The translations under genes were made by a program, and so were the position numbers. From the NCBI GenBank assembly GCA_007858575.1, contig CP042280.1, forward strand, positions 28,593 to 92,592: 64,000 bases of DNA, in the 5' to 3' direction. This stretch comes from Streptomyces sp. WAC08241 (GTDB taxonomy: Bacteria; Actinomycetota; Actinomycetes; Streptomycetales; Streptomycetaceae). Below, piece after piece: positions 46,980 to 54,636 of the stretch (its first letter is position 1; every line of letters begins with the position of its first letter). The notes under the pieces are model-generated. The model was not told the origin of the DNA, did not search any database, and saw only the letters and a list, made by a program, of their open reading frames with translations.

Positions 46980-47025
46980 ACAGTAAGACTTTCCTGTTGC
47001 GTGCGCAACACATAAGGGCTAACCT
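46980..47025. promoter_or_regulatory. Divergent early promoters sharing one operator (site 3)
   Basis: An imperfect copy of the palindrome (CTTTCCTGTTGCG / CGCAACACATAAG, 46989-47016) supplies -35 boxes on both strands. Leftward: TTGCGC (47008-47003) and TACTGT (46985-46980). Rightward: TTGCGT (46997-47002) and TAACCT (47020-47025). Both spacers are 17 bases. A half-site (CCTGCAACAGG) lies near 46934. One bound repressor would silence both directions. Confidence 0.7.
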
Positions 47026-47054
47026 GGCGTCACGTCACGACAGCCGGGGCCACC

Positions 47055-47500
47055 ATGAAGCACACCAACCGCCAGACCCAGCACCACACCCTCACCGACC
47101 TCTACAAGGCCCTCGACCGCCAGCACGCCGCCACCATCACCTGCCTCAAGGAGGAGAAGAACACCGCCGGCAAGAAGACCGGCCACCTCGTCCAGGACAT
47201 CCGCACCCTGGAGATCTACGAGATCCGCACCACCCGCGACGGCCACATCGTCATCGAGGCCATGGACCGCCAGAGCGGCGAGACGCGCACCGTCCGCGTC
47301 GACCGCATCCTCACCTACACCCTCCACCGCATCGGCTACACCCTCACCCGCCCCGAGCCCACCACCTACGAACGCCCCGCACCCGCCCCGACCACCGACG
47401 CCCAGGCCCTGTTCTTCACGAACTCGCCCGCGACCAGGACGACGCCGACTATCGCCCCCGCCGCAAGCTCACCCAGACTGACACTGACCTCGTCGCATAG
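47055..47500 (+). CDS. Beta-rich protein, first rightward gene of site 3
   Basis: Starts MKHT and reads LTDLYKALDRQHAATITCLK, EEKNTAGKKTGHLVQDIRTL, EIYEIRTTRDGHIVIEAMDR, which has the strand pattern of WYL- or SH3-like domains. A slip near 47414 restores HELARDQDDADYRPRRKLTQ and the stop. Being divergent from the RHH-like gene it may complete a small switch. Confidence 0.5.
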
Positions 47501-47508
47501 GAGACCCC

Positions 47509-47916
47509 ATGCCAGGAACCCGCACCGTGGACCTGCTCCGCATCGCCGCCACGCTGGTGATCGAGACCCACCACGGCTCACCGTCCATGCTGGCCCGCCG
47601 AATCCACCAGGATCACGACACCTTCATCAGCTTCAAGACCGCGCAAGCACTCCTCACCGAACTGTTTGCCGCAGGAATCGTCGGCCCGATGAACCGTGAC
47701 ACCCTCTCCTACCCCGTCCTGCTCGACCACGAGGCCGCCATCGCCGCACTGGACAACCGCAACGGCCTCGCCGACTGGGCCACGCTGTACGAGTGCCCGC
47801 AGTGCAGCCGCGTCGCGCCCTGGACCGACGGCCGGAAGATCTCAACGGGCGACGAGACCGACGAGTTCTGGTGCCAGACCTGCGGAGCGGAGGTCCTCTC
47901 CTCTCCTGCACGGTAG
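47509..47916 (+). CDS. FtsK-gamma-like winged helix with zinc ribbon
   Basis: An intact 135-residue protein. MPGTRTVDLLRIAATLVIET, then GSPSMLARRIHQDHDTFISF and KTAQALLTELFAAGIVGPMN follow the FtsK gamma-domain pattern (small winged helix ending GIVGP). The back half has CPQCSRVAPW and WCQTCGAEV, a four-cysteine zinc ribbon. The gamma domain normally sits at the end of the translocase and reads polar DNA sequences. A free version could orient or modulate TraB or act as a regulator. Confidence 0.6.
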   Translation: MPGTRTVDLLRIAATLVIETHHGSPSMLARRIHQDHDTFISFKTAQALLTELFAAGIVGPMNRDTLSYPVLLDHEAAIAALDNRNGLADWATLYECPQCSRVAPWTDGRKISTGDETDEFWCQTCGAEVLSSPAR

Positions 47917-47922
47917 TAAACG

Positions 47923-48000
47923 GCTGTACCGATGTTCCCGGGCCAGCATCGGCCGGACCGTGATCACCGGCTTAGCGTTAACCGCTGTACCGATGTTCCC
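47923..48000. repeat. 17-base direct repeats, 61 bases apart
   Basis: GCTGTACCGATGTTCCC occurs at 47923-47939 and 47984-48000, each preceded by AAC or AACC. The pair lies just after the FtsK-gamma-like gene and before a terminator. The 61-base period equals about six helical turns. Confidence 0.6.
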
Positions 48001-48038
48001 CGAGGCCGTAGTAGCGACCTCCTGACCCCGGACACGAC

Positions 48039-48074
48039 AAAGGCCACCGCCCCGAACCTCGGGTGGTGGCCTTT
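48039..48074. terminator. Bidirectional terminator
   Basis: AAAGGCCACC and GGTGGCCTTT form a perfect stem with U-tracts on both strands, between the rightward genes and the leftward recombinase pair. Confidence 0.8.
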
Positions 48075-48132
48075 CAGGTCATATGGATTGCGCACGCGCA
48101 GCGTAGCCGAACAGCTCACCAAAGCGCCAGAC

Positions 48133-49286
48133 CTACCCCGCAACCAGGCCCCGCACCGCCTCCTCAGACAGCGGCTCGGCCTCGACCGCACGCCGCAACT
48201 GCTCCATCCGTGTCGGCAACGGCGCCCACCCGTACTGCCCCGCCATCACCGTATTGAGGGCCGCAACGCCCTTCGTGTACGCCCGCTCCAGGCCGTTCTG
48301 CCGCAGAGTCACCCCCGGCGGGCCAGCCGTCGACGCCGCCAGCGTCACCCACAACGCCGACCGGCCACCCTCCAACGGCAACGCCTCCAACACTGCCTGC
48401 CGGACCCGCAGCCACCGTCGCACCGCCACCCGCGTGCCCTCCCGCAGCCGGTGCCACTCCACCTCCGGCAACGGCTCCAGCTCCGCCATCGCCGCCAGCA
48501 CCCTCTGCCGTGTGGCCTCCGACCGCTGCTCCAGCCGGCCCAGCCGAATCTCCCGCACCGACGCCGGATGCACCTGCGCCAGCGCGGCGATCTCCTCGTC
48601 CCGGATCGGCGACGCCCGCTGCGGCCGCCGCCGCAACCCCACCGCCACCGCATCGCCCGCCAGGTCCTCCAGGCGCAGCGCACACAGCTCACCCGACCGG
48701 GCGCCGGAGTCCAGCACGATCCCGACCATCGCCAGCAGCCGGGCCCGCGCCTCACCCGACAACCCCAGCCCGTCCCCGCGCCCGGTCCGGCCGCGGCCAT
48801 GTCCGCCAGGCCCCGATACAGCGCCGCCCTATCCCGCGCCGGCACCACCGGTCTCAGCGTCGGCTGATCCACCACCGGCAGTGGTACCCGCTTGCCCGGC
48901 ACCACCAGGTCCGCGAGGATCCCCAGCACATCCCGCACGATCCGCTGCGACGCCAACGGCAACGCCCGGCCCACATCCTCCGGCCGCGCCCGCAACTCCC
49001 CGGCCACCGCCAACTCCCAGAACCGGCCCAGCACCGGCCCGGTGAACAACCGGCGGGCTTCGAGGCGGCACATGCGCGGGAACTCCTCCCACGCCATCGC
49101 CCGGTCCCACATGCCCACGACCATCCACAACTGGTCCGCGCGCGGCCGCGACACCGGCAGCAGCACACCCCCACCCGACCGGATCGGCTCCCGCGACTCC
49201 CACCGCTCTCTGTCCCGCGGCGCGACGCGGGTGACGACCTGCGCGAGCTGACGCACCGATGCCGCGCTGTACTGCCGACTGTCCAC
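48133..49286 (-). CDS. Degenerate tyrosine-recombinase-like partner protein with inserted HTH
   Basis: The GTG at 49286 has AGGAGG six bases upstream. A core-binding-like helical front (WDRAMAWEEFPRMCRLEARR) leads, after a slip near 48775, to VGIVLDSGARSGELCALRLE, the first recombinase arginine box. Next is an extra HTH-like piece (IRDEEIAALAQVHPASVREI, RLGRLEQRSEATRQRVLAAM) and a back part GVTLRQNGLERAYTKGVAAL. The HxxR box and catalytic tyrosine are not visible. It begins ten bases after the intact recombinase and may be its accessory subunit. Confidence 0.6.
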
Positions 49287-49296
49287 CCTGAACCTC

Positions 49297-50415
49297 CTAC
49301 AGGCCGATCCCCGTGAGCGGGTTTCGCTCATCCAGCCCGTCGGCTTCCTCTACATACCCCTGGAAGGCCTTCGACCCGTCGGCCCATCCTCCATGCCGAC
49401 TCGTATGGATGGGGTCGGCTTTCGCCAGGAGCGCCGCAGTGGCGAACCCTCGGCGCAGGGAGTGCGAGCGCCACCGGCCGCTCATGCCGACAGCGGCCAT
49501 GGACAGCTCGACGACATCGGAGATCGCATCGGTGGTCAGGCGGCCATCAGGGTCACCGACCTGCTCGCCACCCCGGTAGCTCGGCGGGGCAAGGTAGCCC
49601 CAGCGGTCGACGCGCACGAACAACGGCCCGCTCGTGTGCCCCTCCACGGCGAGCGCGTCCAGATAAGTACGGACGGCGCGGACCGGGCAGGTCTCCGGCT
49701 GCGACCCGTACTTGACCGTGACGTTCTGCCACTCTTTGATCTTCTTGCGGTAGATCCGCACCCGGACTCCGACGCCCTCGACCTCCGCAGGCTCGGTGAC
49801 GGACCCGACGTTCAGCAGCGTCAGCTCAACCGCACGCGCCGCGCAGGCGAACCCCAGAAGGAGAATCGCCGCATCCCGCTTGCCCTTCAACGTCGCCCGG
49901 TCGACGACGGACAGCGCCTTCTTCAACACTGCGGGTACGGCAGGCGACGTCTTGCGTGCCCGGGCATGCCCGGCATCCGCCTCCGACAGCCGGCGCCGGT
50001 ACCCGGCAACGACCTTCCGGGCTCCCTTTGTCTCCGGCGGCTGGACCCCGGCCGCGCTGTGCATGGTCCGGATGGACGCGATGACCCGCTCCATCGTGGA
50101 CGGACTGTACGGCCGGCCCGTGCGCTCCCGAGGAGTACGCGTCAGATGAGAGATGTAGTGCGACACCGTCTGCGGCGCTGCCGGGACAGCTCTACGACCC
50201 ACGGTCTGACACCAGGCGACGTACTCGGCGAAGTCCCGCTTGTAGGCCTTGTCGGTGGAGTCGGCGATACCGGCCTCGATGTCCTCCCGCACCTCGTCCG
50301 GGAGCCAGGCGTCCGGGTCATCGGCAGCGTCCGGCCGGATAAGGGCCGTGTCATGCCGTACAACGTGGAGCCGATCGTCCTCGACCAGTTCCCCGTCCAC
50401 CACTTCATCGTTCAC
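49297..50415 (-). CDS. Tyrosine recombinase/integrase (intact)
   Basis: A 372-residue intact protein from a GTG overlapping the previous stop. The core-binding domain is DSTDKAYKRDFAEYVAWCQT. The catalytic set is complete: arginine in ACAARAVELTLLNV, lysine in YRKKIKEWQNVTV, HSLRR in RWRSHSLRRGFATAALLAKA, histidine in RHGGWADGS and tyrosine in AFQGYVEEA. It could integrate the element, resolve multimers or invert the segment between the 48-base repeats. The target is not identified. Confidence 0.85.
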   Translation of the reverse strand: MNDEVVDGELVEDDRLHVVRHDTALIRPDAADDPDAWLPDEVREDIEAGIADSTDKAYKRDFAEYVAWCQTVGRRAVPAAPQTVSHYISHLTRTPRERTGRPYSPSTMERVIASIRTMHSAAGVQPPETKGARKVVAGYRRRLSEADAGHARARKTSPAVPAVLKKALSVVDRATLKGKRDAAILLLGFACAARAVELTLLNVGSVTEPAEVEGVGVRVRIYRKKIKEWQNVTVKYGSQPETCPVRAVRTYLDALAVEGHTSGPLFVRVDRWGYLAPPSYRGGEQVGDPDGRLTTDAISDVVELSMAAVGMSGRWRSHSLRRGFATAALLAKADPIHTSRHGGWADGSKAFQGYVEEADGLDERNPLTGIGL

Positions 50416-50864
50416 TGCGACTCTTCCTCGTCGCGCACCAGACGGCCCACCACTCGCCGGATCTGTTCCTCGGTCACGGCCATGAACTCGGTGAAGAGGG
50501 CTTCGCCTTCCTCTGCGGGAATCGGTTCGCCGCTCAGGAGGTAGCTGGTGAGGCCGTTGATGTACCGCGGAGAGGGGTCGATGAACGTGCCCGGCTTGAT
50601 CTTCTCGCCGCACAGGGGACATTCGAACCAGGTGTCGGTGTGCTCGTCACGGCAGTCGTCGCACCAGTACGGTTCGCTCTCGCGCCGGACCAGCGTGGGA
50701 TAGCGCACGCGCCTGTTCTTGGCCTCGCGTTCCGCGCGGTGATGGTGGAGTGCGTTGTCGGTGTAGGCCCACCGTGGGTCAGGCTGAGGCAGGTTCGTGC
50801 TGACCTCGATGCGTTCGGTCTCGATCTCTAGGACGCGGTCGTCGTGCACCAGCTCCATGATCAT
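50412..50864 (-). CDS. Zinc-finger protein upstream of the recombinase
   Basis: A 150-residue intact frame. VRRESEPYWCDDCRDEHTDT, then WFECPLCGEKIKPGTFIDPS gives two CxxC units. The helical end (LFTEFMAVTEEQIRRVVGRL) ends EESQ, overlapping the recombinase start. It is in one operon with the recombinase pair. It could be an accessory DNA-binding protein. Confidence 0.55.
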   Translation of the reverse strand: MIMELVHDDRVLEIETERIEVSTNLPQPDPRWAYTDNALHHHRAEREAKNRRVRYPTLVRRESEPYWCDDCRDEHTDTWFECPLCGEKIKPGTFIDPSPRYINGLTSYLLSGEPIPAEEGEALFTEFMAVTEEQIRRVVGRLVRDEEESQ

Positions 50865-51163
50865 GGCCGCCACTCCTCCTTGTAGTCCGGATGCGTGTCG
50901 TAGGGGACCGCAAGTCGGCAGGCCACGTCCCATGAGGCCATCGCCGCGTCGTCGAATCCGGCACCGTACGACAGGTCGTACGCCTTGGGGAACACCTCGT
51001 TGAGGATGCTCTGTACCGCGTCGACCTCCGCCATGGCGATCTGGGCCTCCTCCAGCGGCAAGCTGTGCGCTCTTGCCCGGCGCTCGGCAAACCGGTCGTT
51101 CAAGAAGACCATCAGCTTGGCGGCGGAGGGCCCGAACATTTCCTCGGCTTCTTCTGGCTCCAT
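50861..51163 (-). CDS. Small helical protein, first gene of the recombinase operon
   Basis: A 100-residue intact frame, MEPEEAEEMFGPSAAKLMVF, with LPLEEAQIAMAEVDAVQSIL and ending DTHPDYKEEWRP. Coupled to the zinc-finger gene. Unknown function. Confidence 0.5.
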   Translation of the reverse strand: MEPEEAEEMFGPSAAKLMVFLNDRFAERRARAHSLPLEEAQIAMAEVDAVQSILNEVFPKAYDLSYGAGFDDAAMASWDVACRLAVPYDTHPDYKEEWRP

Positions 51164-51326
51164 AGAAGGAACATTATCTGGAGCTAGACCGATCGATCCC
51201 CCAGCGGACAGAGGTGGGTGGGTGATATGTGAGCTTATCGTGCATGACGGCCCGTCAGATTCTTCGTCAGGAGCGATTCTGCGCTCAAGCACCTCGGAAC
51301 GATTACGCAAACCTCTGGCGATCACT

Positions 51327-51345
51327 ACCTTAAGGAGCTTAAGGT
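51327..51345. promoter_or_regulatory. Palindrome before the Phd-like gene
   Basis: ACCTTAAG and CTTAAGGT flank GAG, seven bases before the start codon at 51352. Phd-type antitoxins repress their own genes through such palindromes. Confidence 0.55.
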
Positions 51346-51351
51346 TTGTTC

Positions 51352-51822
51352 ATGAGTAGTCATCAAGAGGTAGGCATCGAGACGGCCCGCCCTCAACTCG
51401 GAGACCTCGCCAACCAAGCCCACTACGGCGGGACCATCAGCTACCTGACCCGGAACGGGAGGCGGGTCGCCGCCATCGTCCCGGTCGGATCCCAGGCCAG
51501 CGCTCTCCTGCGTCGATCATCGATGCCGCCGTGCAAGCCGCGTGGCCGGGCCTTCCCCGGGAGTCAGCGCGGAAGAAGCGCGGCGTCGGACGATCGCAGC
51601 CCTAAATGCTGCCCAGCCGCATCTGGCCGATCTCATGGACCGAGCAGAGCGAGAGGCGCAGCTGCTCAGCTCGGCACCACGATGCGCGACCGACTTGCGA
51701 CCGTGGTGAACGCAGAACTTCCCGAGCCCGCTCCGGGGCTGGTGAACCGTCTGGCCGACTTGATCGTTGAAGCCCGCATCCGGGCCAAGCAGGACGCTCC
51801 GTACCGCGCCACCGAGAAGTGA
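51352..51822 (+). CDS. Phd/YefM-like antitoxin, no adjacent toxin
   Basis: The front EVGIETARPQLGDLANQAHY, then GGTISYLTRNGRRVAAIVPV is the Phd/YefM DNA-binding fold. Slips near 51512 and 51575 give IIDAAVQAAWPGLP and TIAALNAAQPHLADLMDRAE. A part beginning MRDRLATVVNAELPEPAPGL (from 51681) follows, either fused after another slip or a separate overlapping gene. No Doc, RelE or Fic toxin frame is seen next to it, so it may be an orphan or a regulator. Confidence 0.6.
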   Translation: MSSHQEVGIETARPQLGDLANQAHYGGTISYLTRNGRRVAAIVPVGSQASALLRRSSMPPCKPRGRAFPGSQRGRSAASDDRSPKCCPAASGRSHGPSRARGAAAQLGTTMRDRLATVVNAELPEPAPGLVNRLADLIVEARIRAKQDAPYRATEK

Positions 51823-51833
51823 GGACACCGACC

Positions 51834-52028
51834 ATGAGTAGCACTCTCCTGCCGACCAGCACGAATACGAGGCGCAGATGCGGCGCCTGGAGGAGGACGC
51901 CGAGTCCGCCCGACAGGCCTACATCCGTGCCAAAACGAACTACGATCGTCTCTGCGACGACATGCGAGACCTGCGCATCGCGTGGCGGGACCAGCAGAAG
52001 GCCGCCAACCGCACCACCGAAAAGTGAG
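51834..52028 (+). CDS. Small coiled-coil protein
   Basis: After MSSTLL a slip near 51850 gives QHEYEAQMRRLEEDAESARQ and YDRLCDDMRDLRIAWRDQQK, a single long coiled coil of about 64 residues. It follows the Phd-like gene in the same direction. Function unknown. Confidence 0.5.
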
Positions 52029-52039
52029 GGGAGCCTGTC

Positions 52040-52318
52040 ATGCCTGACGTTGATGATCTCTCCTGCCGGATCGTGCAGAACCAGCTTGCCGACGAAGCCC
52101 GCCGCGTTGCGCAAGAGGCCGAGAGGCTGAGCGAGATGGCCCTTCAGCTCGCAAGGTCTGCTACCGGCTCCAGCAGCCTCGGGGGCGATGCGTCCCGGAT
52201 CGTGCAGGCGGCCGGAGCCCTGCTGGAACGGGCCGCCCGACTGGACGGAAAGCGCGAGATTGCGCATGTGGCTGGACTCGACGAGGCGGTACAGCCCTCA
52301 CCTGCTGTCGAGAAGTGA
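52040..52318 (+). CDS. Small helical protein
   Basis: An intact 92-residue frame, MPDVDDLSCRIVQNQLADEA, almost wholly helical (QEAERLSEMALQLARSATGS). Its stop overlaps the ribosome site of the next gene. Unknown. Confidence 0.5.
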   Translation: MPDVDDLSCRIVQNQLADEARRVAQEAERLSEMALQLARSATGSSSLGGDASRIVQAAGALLERAARLDGKREIAHVAGLDEAVQPSPAVEK

Positions 52319-52329
52319 AGGACGCGATC

Positions 52330-52502
52330 ATGCCGCTCTATCGCGTGCTCGGCACCAGTAAGGCGTACCCGACCGAATCGGACTGGGAGCTGATTCTGGA
52401 GACGGACGACGCGGTCGAAGCGACCACCACCGTCCACGAATCCGAAGGCACCTTCTGGCGCCGACTCACCGAAGACGACGAGATCGTCTCGCCCGCGTCT
52501 GA
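52330..52502 (+). CDS. Small protein with DUF-like beta fold
   Basis: MPLYRVLGTSKAYPTESDWE, then LILETDDAVEATTTVHESEG, TFWRRLTEDDEIV has a beta-alpha-beta rhythm. One lost base near 52490 would place the stop at 52500-52502, directly before the terminator; otherwise the frame runs through the hairpin, which is unlikely. Confidence 0.45.
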
Positions 52503-52510
52503 ACGCGATG

Positions 52511-52543
52511 ATGGTCCAGCCCGAGGAAAGCGGGCTGGACCAT
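52511..52543. terminator. Strong hairpin terminator
   Basis: ATGGTCCAGCCCG and CGGGCTGGACCAT form a perfect 13-pair stem after the Phd-like gene cluster. Confidence 0.8.
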
Positions 52544-52600
52544 CTGCGTGTCAGGGTAGTGCCGAACGGACTGTCGGCGAGCACCACTACCGTTGCCGCC

Positions 52601-52801
52601 ATGACACAGACGAACGAAGATCCCCGCCCGGTCCCGCCTCTCGGCTGGTGCGCCGAATGTATCCGCGAGGCCGGGTGGAACCGTGCGGCCACGCTCTGGG
52701 AGGGCACCGCCCTCTGCGCTCAGCACCTGATCTACAAGGCCGGCATCGGCGACATAGACATCGAGGAGGAGAACGCCCCCATGGCAAGCCGCAGGCCGTA
52801 A
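52601..52801 (+). CDS. Small zinc-type protein
   Basis: The ATG at 52601 starts MTQTNEDPRPVPPLGWCAEC and continues ATLWEGTALCAQHLIYKAGI, giving a C2CH metal site. It forms a short unit between two terminators. Confidence 0.55.
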   Translation: MTQTNEDPRPVPPLGWCAECIREAGWNRAATLWEGTALCAQHLIYKAGIGDIDIEEENAPMASRRP

Positions 52802-52859
52802 TGGACCAGCTCCGACGGAGCATGCACGCCCCCGGCAGGAACGCCGGGTTCTAGGACCT

Positions 52860-52889
52860 GTGTGGCCCCAGAACCGTCTGGGGCCACAC
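52860..52889. terminator. Convergent bidirectional terminator
   Basis: GTGTGGCCCCAGA and TCTGGGGCCACAC pair perfectly between the convergent genes ending at 52801 and 52892. Confidence 0.85.
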
Positions 52890-52891
52890 CC

Positions 52892-53167
52892 TTACGGCAC
52901 CGTCCACTTTCCGGTCTCGTCTAGGAGCATCCCGACACCGCACCGCTGGCACATCCCCGTAGGCCGCGGGTGACCGAGTTCCGTAGTGTCGATCGGGTCG
53001 TGCTGCAGGCAGGTGCCCGCTCCTCGCATGGCGATCGACAGGGCTGCCGCAGTACCCGGCTGGGGCTTGATGCCGAAGAGGTCGTGCTCCAGGACCGCGA
53101 TGCGGGTTGGATTGGAGCGCGGCCCTGGCGGAGGAACGTCTCGGCGGCGCCAGGGCCAGAGCCTCAC
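52892..53167 (-). CDS. Small protein with C-terminal CxxC
   Basis: The GTG at 53167 overlaps the preceding stop. VRLWPWRRRDVPPPGPRSNP leads to RIAVLEHDLFGIKPQPGTAA and the end MCQRCGVGMLLDETGKWTVP. An uninterrupted 91-residue frame. Unknown function. Confidence 0.5.
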   Translation of the reverse strand: MRLWPWRRRDVPPPGPRSNPTRIAVLEHDLFGIKPQPGTAAALSIAMRGAGTCLQHDPIDTTELGHPRPTGMCQRCGVGMLLDETGKWTVP

Positions 53168-53630
53168 TGCGGCTTCCCCTGCTTGAGGCGGCGCCAGTAC
53201 GACTCCTCGGTGTAGTCGAACCGCTCCCAACCACGGTCGCCCATGTCGACGTTGCGTTCCCACGTGGTGTCCGGCTTGCCGTCATCGCCGTAAGGCGGCT
53301 CGTCCGAGTAGTCCCACTGCTTCCGGGGACCTTCGGTCAGGGTGTACTCCCAGTCCGGATGAGCGCAGCGTGCATGGAGCTCGGCGTCGGTAAGCCCCTC
53401 CAGCTCCTTCCGGCGCTCAGCACGCTGGACGTCCTCGGACCACATGACCACACCGTCGTACCCGTCGGCGAAGAGCTGCCCGAGGGCCATAGCCGTGACG
53501 ACCTTGTCCCGGGCGGTGTCCTCGACGGCTACGTGCCCAGAGGGGAACTGGACGCCGTGCAGGATGCCGCCGGCGAACAGGTGGAGCTGAAAGGGGCGGG
53601 AGAGCTGTTCTGGAAGGGGCCATGCTTCAC
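53164..53630 (-). CDS. Protein carrying the second HPDWEYT module
   Basis: The GTG at 53630 starts VKHGPFQNSSPAPF; a slip near 53590 leads to LHLFAGGILHGVQFPSGHVA, KVVTAMALGQLFADGYDGVV and then TDAELHARCAHPDWEYTLTE, PRKQWDYSDEPPYGDDGKPD. The second part equals the front of the gene at 23928-25287 nearly residue for residue. The first part resembles small phage domains that handle position-in-sequence or host signals, but nothing is sure. Confidence 0.55.
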
Positions 53631-53786
53631 TGTGGCACGCCAGTCGTGAATCGGTCCCCGGGACTAAGCCAGGAAACACAACGAGGCTCGTGCGGCCCTG
53701 CGCCAACAGGGAGACAGCCGGACGAACCTCATTGCTTGCTGCCAGCCATAAGCCGGAACGTGATCTCACTGTAGGAGGCCCTGTCT

Positions 53787-53825
53787 ATGTGGGGCAAGCG
53801 GAACAGCCCTCACGCAGACAAATGA
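53787..53825 (+). CDS. 12-residue leader-like micro-ORF upstream of thyX
   Basis: AGGAGG stands eight bases before an ATG that encodes MWGKRNSPHADK. Its TGA overlaps the ATG of a second frame starting MSQFSLWRG, which would end after ten residues if one G of the seven-G run at about 53845 is surplus. Both lie in the 280-base gap in front of thyX. They may be translated leaders or free peptides. Confidence 0.4.
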   Translation: MWGKRNSPHADK

Positions 53826-53912
53826 GCCAATTCAGCCTCTGGCGGGGGGGATTAAACGCCCTGGCCACTGCCACGCTGGAAGTCTCATCCCCTTCCTCTC
53901 AGCGAGGTCACC

Positions 53913-54632
53913 ATGACCGACATCCAGTTCCGTTCCGACGTCACCGTCGACCTGGTCAAGAGCGCGGCGGCCGATTCCGACGTCCTGTGGGCCGCCCGGG
54001 TCTCCACCCAGGGCGAGCAGTCCTTCGAGAACGTCTATGACGAGCCCGAGCGCTCGAAGGGCCTCATCAACTTCTTGATGCGGGACCGCCACGGCAGCCC
54101 GTTCGAGCACAACTCGATGACCTTCTTCATCAGCGCCCCGATCTTCGTGTTCCGCGAGTTCATGCGGCACCGCGTGGGCTGGTCGTACAACGAGGAGTCG
54201 GGCCGTTACAGGGAGCTCCAGCCGGTCTTCTACGTCCCCGACGCCTCCCGCAAGCTCGTCCAGGAGGGCCGCCCCGGCAAGTACGTCTTCGTCGAGGGCA
54301 CCCGGGAGCAGCACGACCTGGTGAGCCGCACGATGGAGGACTCGTACCGGCAGGCGTACGAGACGTACCAGGAGATGCTGGCCGCCGGCGTCGCCCGCGA
54401 GGTCGCCCGTTCGGTCCTCCCGGTCGGCCTCTTCTCCTCGATGTACGCCACCTGCAACGCGCGCTCGCTCATGCACTTCCTCGGCCTGCGCACCCAGCAC
54501 GAGCTGGCCGCCGTCCCGTCCTTCCCGCAGCGGGAGATCGAGATGGTCGGCGAGAAGATGGAGGAGCACTGGGCCCGGCTGATGTCGCTGACCCACGCCG
54601 CCTTCAACAAGAACGGGCGCGTGGCCCCGTAG
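53913..54632 (+). CDS. thyX: Flavin-dependent thymidylate synthase
   Basis: An intact 239-residue ThyX. It converts dUMP to dTMP using methylene-tetrahydrofolate, FAD and NADPH. The signature RHRVGWSYNEESGRY matches RHRxxSxNE..SxRY; the flavin and dUMP contacts RHGSPFEHNSMTFFISAP and ARSLMHFLGLRTQHEL (about residues 185-200) are in place. A GAGG ribosome site precedes the ATG. Phages carry thyX to boost thymidine nucleotides. It is the last gene inside the right inverted repeat and is convergent to the tail-fibre gene. Confidence 0.95.
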   Translation: MTDIQFRSDVTVDLVKSAAADSDVLWAARVSTQGEQSFENVYDEPERSKGLINFLMRDRHGSPFEHNSMTFFISAPIFVFREFMRHRVGWSYNEESGRYRELQPVFYVPDASRKLVQEGRPGKYVFVEGTREQHDLVSRTMEDSYRQAYETYQEMLAAGVAREVARSVLPVGLFSSMYATCNARSLMHFLGLRTQHELAAVPSFPQREIEMVGEKMEEHWARLMSLTHAAFNKNGRVAP

Positions 54633-54636
54633 GGCT

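Noticed and set aside
46565..47054. Rightward open frame across the promoter region before 47055
   Set aside because: It runs antisense to the regulator-like gene and through operator site 3. Only its end, after 47414, is used as the continuation of the 47055 gene.
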